From: Planctomycetaceae bacterium
GTDB lineage: Bacteria > Planctomycetota > Planctomycetia > Planctomycetales > Planctomycetaceae
Reading direction: 5' to 3'
Assembly: GCA_020638955.1 (NCBI GenBank)
Contig: JACKHO010000018.1
Location: forward strand, 1 to 12,133
DNA length: 12,133 bases
Shown here: one piece after another, positions 7,864 to 12,133 of the stretch
Layout: the number at the start of each line of letters is the position of its first letter
How positions within the stretch are numbered: the stretch's first letter is position 1
Made by a program: the position numbers and the translations under genes
The notes under the pieces: generated by a model
What the model saw: the letters and a program-made list of their open reading frames with translations, nothing else
Told to the model about the DNA's origin: nothing
Database searches by the model: none

Positions 7864-9162
7864 ATGGTGATGAAACATCTGACATTGCTGCCACTGTTAT
7901 TCATTGTGTGGGTGAACAGCGTCACGCTGGCCGAAGACTGGCCGCAGTGGGGTGGTCGGCAGCGGGATTTAGTTTGGCGCGAAACGGGAATTGTGTCGCA
8001 GCTTCCGCCAGGAAAGCTGCCGAGGGTCTGGTCGGTTCCTGTCGGCGAAGGATACTCTGGACCGGCAGTCGCAGACGGGAGAGTCTTTCTCACCGACCGC
8101 GTACATGCCGAGGGGCGCCGTGGCGTCGAACGGGTTTGGGCGTTCGATGCAAACACTGGCGCAGTTCTGTGGAAGCACGAGTACGATTGTGAATACACCA
8201 TCAGCTACCCGGCAGGTCCACGGGCGACACCAACGGTCGATGGAAACCGCGTCTACACCATTGGTGCCGTCGGCAATATGTTTTGTTTTGATGTTGCGAC
8301 AGGCGAGGTTATTTGGAGCAAGAACTTCCAGAGTGATTACCAGACCAAACTCCCAACGTGGGGAATGGCAGCGGCCCCACTGGTTCATGGAAATCAGTTG
8401 ATTACGTTGGTCGGCGGCCCTCGGGCATTGCTGGTCAGTTTTGACAAACTCTCAGGAAAAGAGCTGTGGCGTGCTCTCGATGATCCTGCCATTGGCTACT
8501 GCCCGCCGGTCCTGTTTAACATTCACGGGCAAGAACAACTCATCTGCTGGCATCCTCACAGCGTCACTGGACTCGACCCAAGCAATGGTCAGATTCTGTG
8601 GAATACGCCTTTCCACGTGCAGGCCGGACTGACGGTCGCCACACCGCGTCAGGTCGGCAACCGCATTCTGGTCACCGCGTTCTATAACGGGTCGCGACTC
8701 ATCGAAATCGCAGAAGACGGACGGGGAGCGAAGTTTGTCTGGCAGGGAAACAGTGACAGTGAAATCGACACTGATGGACTCCACGGTCTTATGTGTACCC
8801 CGTCCATTCACGGAAATGAAATCTACGGCGTTTGCAGTCATGGGCAACTGCGTTGTCTCGATATCGCCACGGGCAATCGGATTTGGGAATCAACCCAGCC
8901 CACCGGAAGCGGACGCTGGTGGAACGCGTTTCTCATCGAACAAGACGGGCGTTATTTCATTCACAATGAGCAAGGCGAGCTGATCATCGCCAAGCTGAGC
9001 AGAGACGGATACGACGAGTTGTCGCGGTCACTCCTGGTCGAACCAACGCGACCCGTACAACGTCGTCAAACAATCTGGTCCCACCCCGCGTTTGCCATGC
9101 GAAGCGTCTTCGCACGTAACGACAAAGAACTCGTGAGAGTCAGTCTGGCCGAAGCGAAATAG
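7864..9162 (+). CDS. Secreted PQQ-like beta-propeller repeat protein
   Basis: The 432-aa protein has an N-terminal hydrophobic signal peptide (about residues 4-23, likely cleavage before 'EDWPQWGG'). It then shows repeated propeller blades ending in the 'D-x-x-T/S/N-G-x-x-x-W' pattern at D95, D143, D194, D238 and D333, the hallmark of PQQ-like/BamB-type repeats. 'DWPQWGG' at the mature N-terminus is common in planctomycete proteins of this group. No separate dehydrogenase catalytic domain or haem motif (CxxCH) is present, so an active quinoprotein dehydrogenase is not supported; binding or scaffolding is as likely. The ATG at 7864 and another at 7870 are both possible, and the purine-rich GAAAG at 7855-7859 fits either. 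The 26-base gap from the hydrolase gene suggests one transcript and a shared periplasmic or surface location. Confidence 0.9.
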   Translation: MVMKHLTLLPLLFIVWVNSVTLAEDWPQWGGRQRDLVWRETGIVSQLPPGKLPRVWSVPVGEGYSGPAVADGRVFLTDRVHAEGRRGVERVWAFDANTGAVLWKHEYDCEYTISYPAGPRATPTVDGNRVYTIGAVGNMFCFDVATGEVIWSKNFQSDYQTKLPTWGMAAAPLVHGNQLITLVGGPRALLVSFDKLSGKELWRALDDPAIGYCPPVLFNIHGQEQLICWHPHSVTGLDPSNGQILWNTPFHVQAGLTVATPRQVGNRILVTAFYNGSRLIEIAEDGRGAKFVWQGNSDSEIDTDGLHGLMCTPSIHGNEIYGVCSHGQLRCLDIATGNRIWESTQPTGSGRWWNAFLIEQDGRYFIHNEQGELIIAKLSRDGYDELSRSLLVEPTRPVQRRQTIWSHPAFAMRSVFARNDKELVRVSLAEAK

Positions 9163-9201
9163 CCGCCCACTCAACTCAAACCTTCAGTAACAAACGACGC
9201 C

Positions 9202-9903
9202 ATGCCGCCGAAACGTAGTGCGACGCCAGCAGCGAAGAAACACAAAACGTCCCTGCGTCCTGCTGAACGTGCCGCGCGCGTTGTGGAACTGCTGAAACAG
9301 GAATTCCCAGTCGCCGAATGTGCGCTGCAGCATGATTCACCGTATCAGTTGCTGGCGGCAACCATTCTGTCCGCACAATGCACTGATGAACGGGTCAACA
9401 AAGTGACCCCCGCACTTTTTAAAGCCTATCCCACACCCTTCGAACTCGCCGAGGCTCCGCAGGAAGACGTCGAGGAAATCGTTCGCAGTACTGGATTCTT
9501 TCGAGCAAAGGCGGAGAATCTGAGGGGTATGGCCCGAAAAGTGGTCGATGACTTTGCAGGTGAAATCCCAACGAACCTCGACGACCTGGTTTCTCTGCCT
9601 GGCGTCGGGCGGAAAACGGCGAACGTTCTACTTGGCACGTGGTATGGCATTGCCAGTGGTGTCGTGGTTGACACGCACGTCAAACGCATCACGACGCTCA
9701 TAGGTCTCACCAAGAGCAATACACCCGAGGCCATCGAACGCGACCTCATGAAGTTGCTTCCTGAAGAGGAGTGGGTGGAGTTCTCGCATCGGATTATTTA
9801 CCACGGGCGAAAAACCTGCATTGCACGCCGACCAAAATGCGAAGCCTGCGGCCTGATATCCGTTTGCCAGCGCAAAGGATTGCCCAAGCTGCCTGGGAAG
9901 TAA
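9202..9903 (+). CDS. nth: Endonuclease III (DNA glycosylase/AP lyase)
   Basis: Nth removes oxidised pyrimidines from DNA and cuts the abasic site in base-excision repair. The 233-aa protein has a basic N-terminal tail of about 20 residues, then the conserved 'ILSAQCTDERVN' segment and the helix-hairpin-helix 'LPGVGRKTAN' carrying the catalytic Lys (K138). The catalytic Asp is in 'VDTHV' (D157), and the [4Fe-4S] ligands follow the family spacing C206-x6-C213-x2-C216-x5-C222. The K-to-D spacing is one residue longer than in E. coli Nth (K120/D138), a small loop insertion. The ATG at 9202 has no clear Shine-Dalgarno; it is 39 bases after the propeller gene. It has no evident functional tie to its neighbours. 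Confidence 0.96.
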   Translation: MPPKRSATPAAKKHKTSLRPAERAARVVELLKQEFPVAECALQHDSPYQLLAATILSAQCTDERVNKVTPALFKAYPTPFELAEAPQEDVEEIVRSTGFFRAKAENLRGMARKVVDDFAGEIPTNLDDLVSLPGVGRKTANVLLGTWYGIASGVVVDTHVKRITTLIGLTKSNTPEAIERDLMKLLPEEEWVEFSHRIIYHGRKTCIARRPKCEACGLISVCQRKGLPKLPGK

Positions 9904-9971
9904 TTGCAGCAGTGACTTCGGAATGCGGCGAAACCGCAAACTGCTATACTCCGTCACGACATCGCGGGATC

Positions 9972-9977
9972 AAGGAG
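9972..9977 (+). promoter_or_regulatory. Ribosome binding site fixing the GTG start of the ROK gene
   Basis: AAGGAG sits nine bases before the GTG at 9987. An in-frame TGA at 9978-9980 directly precedes the start region, so translation must begin at or after 9981. GTG 9987 is the only well-placed start codon. Confidence 0.8.
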
Positions 9978-9986
9978 TGAGTCATC

Positions 9987-10970
9987 GTGAGTAAGTATTA
10001 TCTGGGTGTTGATATCGGTGGAACGAGCACCAAGGCCGGAGTCGTCACTCGGGAAGGACGCACTCTCGCCAAAACCCGTGTTCCCTCTGTGCTGCACAAG
10101 GGGCGTGAAGCAGGTTTGGCCGGCCTGTACGAGACGCTGGATCGAATTGTCGACGAAAGCGGCGTCGGCTGGAGCCAAATCCGGGGGATTGGTGTCGCCG
10201 CGCCTGGCACAATGGACATCCCGGCAGGCGTTATTTTTCATCCTTTCAATTTGCCGGGATGGGAAAACCTGGCAATTCGCGATTTGGTGACCGAGCACTT
10301 TCGCAAGCCTGCAATTCTGCAGAACGACGCCAACGCCGCCGCCTATGGCGAATACTGGCTCGGCGCTGCGCACGATGCCCGCAGCCTCATGTTCTGGACA
10401 CTTGGAACCGGTATTGGCGGCGGCATTGTCGTGAATGGCGAAATCGTAACCGGTGCCCATTCACACGCTGGTGAATGCGGTCATATTGTCATTCAAATGG
10501 AAGGCGGTCCGATGTCGCCTCACGGAATTCACGGGTCGGTTGAACAGTATGCCGGAGCGAAAGGATTAATACGTCGCTGTGAAGCGGCGCTCAGGGCTGG
10601 CGCACGTTCGTCCATCAGGGAAAAAATTGAAGGGGGCGAAGAACTCACGCCCCTGCTCATTGCCGACTGCGCCATCCAGGGTGACGAACTGGCGGAACGC
10701 CTCGTACTCGAAACGGGACGCTACCTGGCCATTGGCTCCATCAATATCATCCACACCATTAACCCCGAAATGATTCTCGTCGGCGGGGCGATGACGTTCG
10801 GTCAGTATGAAACTCCCATCGGACGAAAGTTCATGGATGTACTCCGGCAGGAAGTCCGCTCCCGCACGTTCCCTATTCCCGCGGAACGGACACGTATCGA
10901 CTACGCCCGACTCGGTGGCGACGCCGGTTTCATTGGAGCGGCGGGCTGCGCCTTGAAGGCGTTCGGCTAG
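9987..10970 (+). CDS. ROK-family sugar kinase (glucokinase-like) without zinc cysteines
   Basis: The 327-aa protein has the ROK/actin-like ATPase fold. The N-terminal phosphate loop is 'GVDIGGTSTKAG' (G7-G18), the catalytic base Asp is in 'QNDANAAAYGE' (D114), the adenosine/phosphate motif is 'GTGIGGGIV', and 'HAGECGH' (H160-H166) supplies the sugar- and zinc-contacting histidines. Family members phosphorylate glucose, N-acetylmannosamine, fructose or related sugars; the exact substrate cannot be called. There is no N-terminal helix-turn-helix, so it is a kinase-type member and not a NagC/XylR-type repressor. The usual zinc motif CxCGxxGCxE reads S177-P-H179-G-I-H-G-S184-V-E186 here, so all three cysteines are replaced. 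The gene follows nth by 83 bases and is the last protein gene before the tRNA. Confidence 0.9.
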   Translation: MSKYYLGVDIGGTSTKAGVVTREGRTLAKTRVPSVLHKGREAGLAGLYETLDRIVDESGVGWSQIRGIGVAAPGTMDIPAGVIFHPFNLPGWENLAIRDLVTEHFRKPAILQNDANAAAYGEYWLGAAHDARSLMFWTLGTGIGGGIVVNGEIVTGAHSHAGECGHIVIQMEGGPMSPHGIHGSVEQYAGAKGLIRRCEAALRAGARSSIREKIEGGEELTPLLIADCAIQGDELAERLVLETGRYLAIGSINIIHTINPEMILVGGAMTFGQYETPIGRKFMDVLRQEVRSRTFPIPAERTRIDYARLGGDAGFIGAAGCALKAFG

Positions 10971-11186
10971 AAAGACTTCCAAACAAATCAGGGCGAACCC
11001 CATGTCCGCCAGAGCGTCCAGAAGGCAGGCGGTGGTGCTTTCCGGTGAATTCTCGCCCTGCTTGCAGATCGTCCCACACATCGCAATAATCCCAACTTGC
11101 GGTGCGAATATCATCGCAACTGCCAGCGAATTGCCCTTGTTTGACGCTTCACCTGAACATCGCAAGTCAATTCACAACAGACACTT
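10971..11186 (+). other. Intergenic spacer with inverted repeats
   Basis: These 216 bases between the ROK gene and the tRNA hold no convincing gene. A perfect 8-bp inverted repeat, CAGGGCGA (10989-10996) and TCGCCCTG (11053-11060), encloses a possible CCGCC/GGCGG stem. A further short pair, TGCGA/TCGCA, lies near 11105-11120. No T-run follows any of them, so they are not simple intrinsic terminators. TTGACG at 11141-11146 could be a -35 box for the tRNA, but no good -10 box follows at the right distance. Confidence 0.35.
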
Positions 11187-11259
<73 letters not shown>

Positions 11260-11268
11260 CTGAATTTC

Positions 11269-11312
11269 AATGCGTCGAGTGACCAGTTGGTTGCTCGACG
11301 CATTTTCTTTTT
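11269..11312 (+). terminator. Intrinsic terminator after tRNA-Lys
   Basis: A perfect 11-bp inverted repeat, AATGCGTCGAG (11269-11279) and CTCGACGCATT (11294-11304), encloses a 14-base loop and runs into TTTTCTTTTTC. The T-run is only on the + side, so it ends + strand transcription: the tRNA and any readthrough from the ROK gene. Confidence 0.9.
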
Positions 11313-11452
11313 CGAATGCAGTTTGCTGCGATCCGAATTCCCTCCACTGAATCTGAACCAGGTGATCGCCGCCCAGATTCGGAACTAATTTTTCCGGTAA
11401 CCATTCGAGGTTTGTCGCCAAGGATGAGGCACGTGATGACGCTGCCGTCTGG
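11313..11452 (+). other. Spacer between convergent units with a weak hairpin
   Basis: No gene is supported here. CTGAATCTG (11347-11355) can pair with CAGATTCGG (11374-11382; one T-G wobble) across an 18-base loop, followed by AACTAATTTTT. It may be a back-up terminator on the + strand, but the loop is long and the T-run short. Confidence 0.3.
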
Positions 11453-11998
11453 TCAATACTCAATCTTCGTGAACAATCCACTTCGCGATTTGGTCGCATG
11501 GGCGATGACCCCGATCAAGGCGTCCAACTCATCGTCGGAAATGAAATCGGCGTATGTGTTACCTTTCTTTTGAATGCCTTTGAGCCCGCTACAGATTCTG
11601 GTCAAGCGATCGTGGCCATGAAAAGTGACCGATGGACATCCAAACGGCGAAAGTGGTAACTGGAATGGGTCTTCACCATCCCAGTCACTCCAACACAATT
11701 CCCACAAATATGGGGCCCGTTCTTCATCGTCGTATAACTCGATGACGTCGGTGTGGACGGCGAAGTAACCGCACATCGATGCAAACGCTCGAACGATGTG
11801 ATGACCATCCGGATGTTCCCAAGTTTCGGCATCACGCGTGTACGTACGAGAGAGTACGATTGAAAGCGCGTTCTGCTCATCGGAATTCAGCGACAGTTGC
11901 TCGGCGATTTCGACGCCCAAGTCAGCATCTTTCGAGCCCACCGCATTGACCAGGAGTTGGGCTTGTGACTCGTATAACGTGAGAAAGTGACTACTCAT
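11453..11998 (-). CDS. Hypothetical protein, possibly DUF7691-like
   Basis: The preferred start is ATG at 11998-11996, giving 181 residues, with purine-rich GGATGGTGAG just upstream on the - strand. The protein is acidic and soluble, with no signal peptide or membrane segment. Features include 'VGSKDADL' near the N-terminus, an acidic aromatic stretch 'LWELCWSDWDGEDPFQLPL' in the middle, and 'SDDELDAL' followed by a basic 'KSRSGLF' tail. The overall plan (about 180 aa, GSKD near the N-terminus, Pro-rich middle, basic-hydrophobic end) recalls from memory a bacterial family of unknown function, DUF7691; this is not verified. The frame stays open upstream to the window edge, so a longer protein using TTG at 12115 or an upstream start is possible. 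It converges on the tRNA unit and seems functionally separate from it. Confidence 0.75.
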   Translation of the reverse strand: MSSHFLTLYESQAQLLVNAVGSKDADLGVEIAEQLSLNSDEQNALSIVLSRTYTRDAETWEHPDGHHIVRAFASMCGYFAVHTDVIELYDDEERAPYLWELCWSDWDGEDPFQLPLSPFGCPSVTFHGHDRLTRICSGLKGIQKKGNTYADFISDDELDALIGVIAHATKSRSGLFTKIEY

Positions 11999-12133
11999 AA
12001 TCTCACCATCCAGAGCAATTGATTTGGCATATAGGCCAACGAAAACTTGGCCGTCGCAGGAGAATCCTCCCACATCGGTGAATCGCCGACAAGCAGAAAC
12101 GGTTCCGTTGGACAAGCATTGAGTTATCTGTAC

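Noticed and set aside
10566..11165. 199-codon open frame on the - strand
   Set aside because: It mostly overlaps the ROK gene in antisense and has no family features.
11141..11170. Possible sigma70-type promoter for tRNA-Lys (TTGACG)
   Set aside because: No acceptable -10 hexamer occurs 16-18 bases downstream, so only a -35-like match remains.
11316..11573. 85-codon + strand open frame after the terminator
   Set aside because: It overlaps the end of the - strand gene in antisense, and no promoter or ribosome site is seen.

Overview
The window looks like part of a planctomycete chromosome (class Planctomycetia; genus not determinable). This is inferred from a mosaic zinc-ribbon/transmembrane/repeat protein, a secreted PQQ-type propeller whose mature N-terminus has the 'DWPQWGG' style, secreted alpha/beta hydrolases with HGGGW motifs, frequent TTG/GTG starts and weak Shine-Dalgarno sites. 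Nine protein genes and one tRNA lie on the + strand in a tightly packed array. One further gene lies on the - strand at the right end.

Left part (1-5758). A 5'-truncated gene encodes a zinc-ribbon, single-TM protein with a large helical, probably extracytoplasmic region. It is followed by nadA (quinolinate synthase), murC (UDP-MurNAc:L-alanine ligase, TTG start) and murB (UDP-enolpyruvoyl-glucosamine reductase). murC and murB overlap by ATGA, so two cytoplasmic peptidoglycan-precursor steps are translationally coupled.

Middle (5752-9162). A small protein that folds on paper like a response-regulator receiver, but lacks the phosphorylation residues, overlaps the end of murB. After it come two exported proteins: a tandem alpha/beta hydrolase with two intact catalytic triads, and a PQQ-like beta-propeller.

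Right part (9202-12133). nth (endonuclease III) and a ROK-family sugar kinase/regulator without the family's zinc cysteines are followed by a 216-base spacer, tRNA-Lys(CTT) and a strong intrinsic terminator. Beyond the terminator, on the opposite strand, is a roughly 180-aa protein of unknown function whose reading frame stays open to the window edge.

Most of this is ordinary housekeeping. The least explained items are the degenerate receiver-like protein coupled to murB, the zinc-less ROK protein, the double hydrolase, and the large N-terminal zinc-ribbon membrane protein. No CRISPR array, IS element, phage or defence system was seen.
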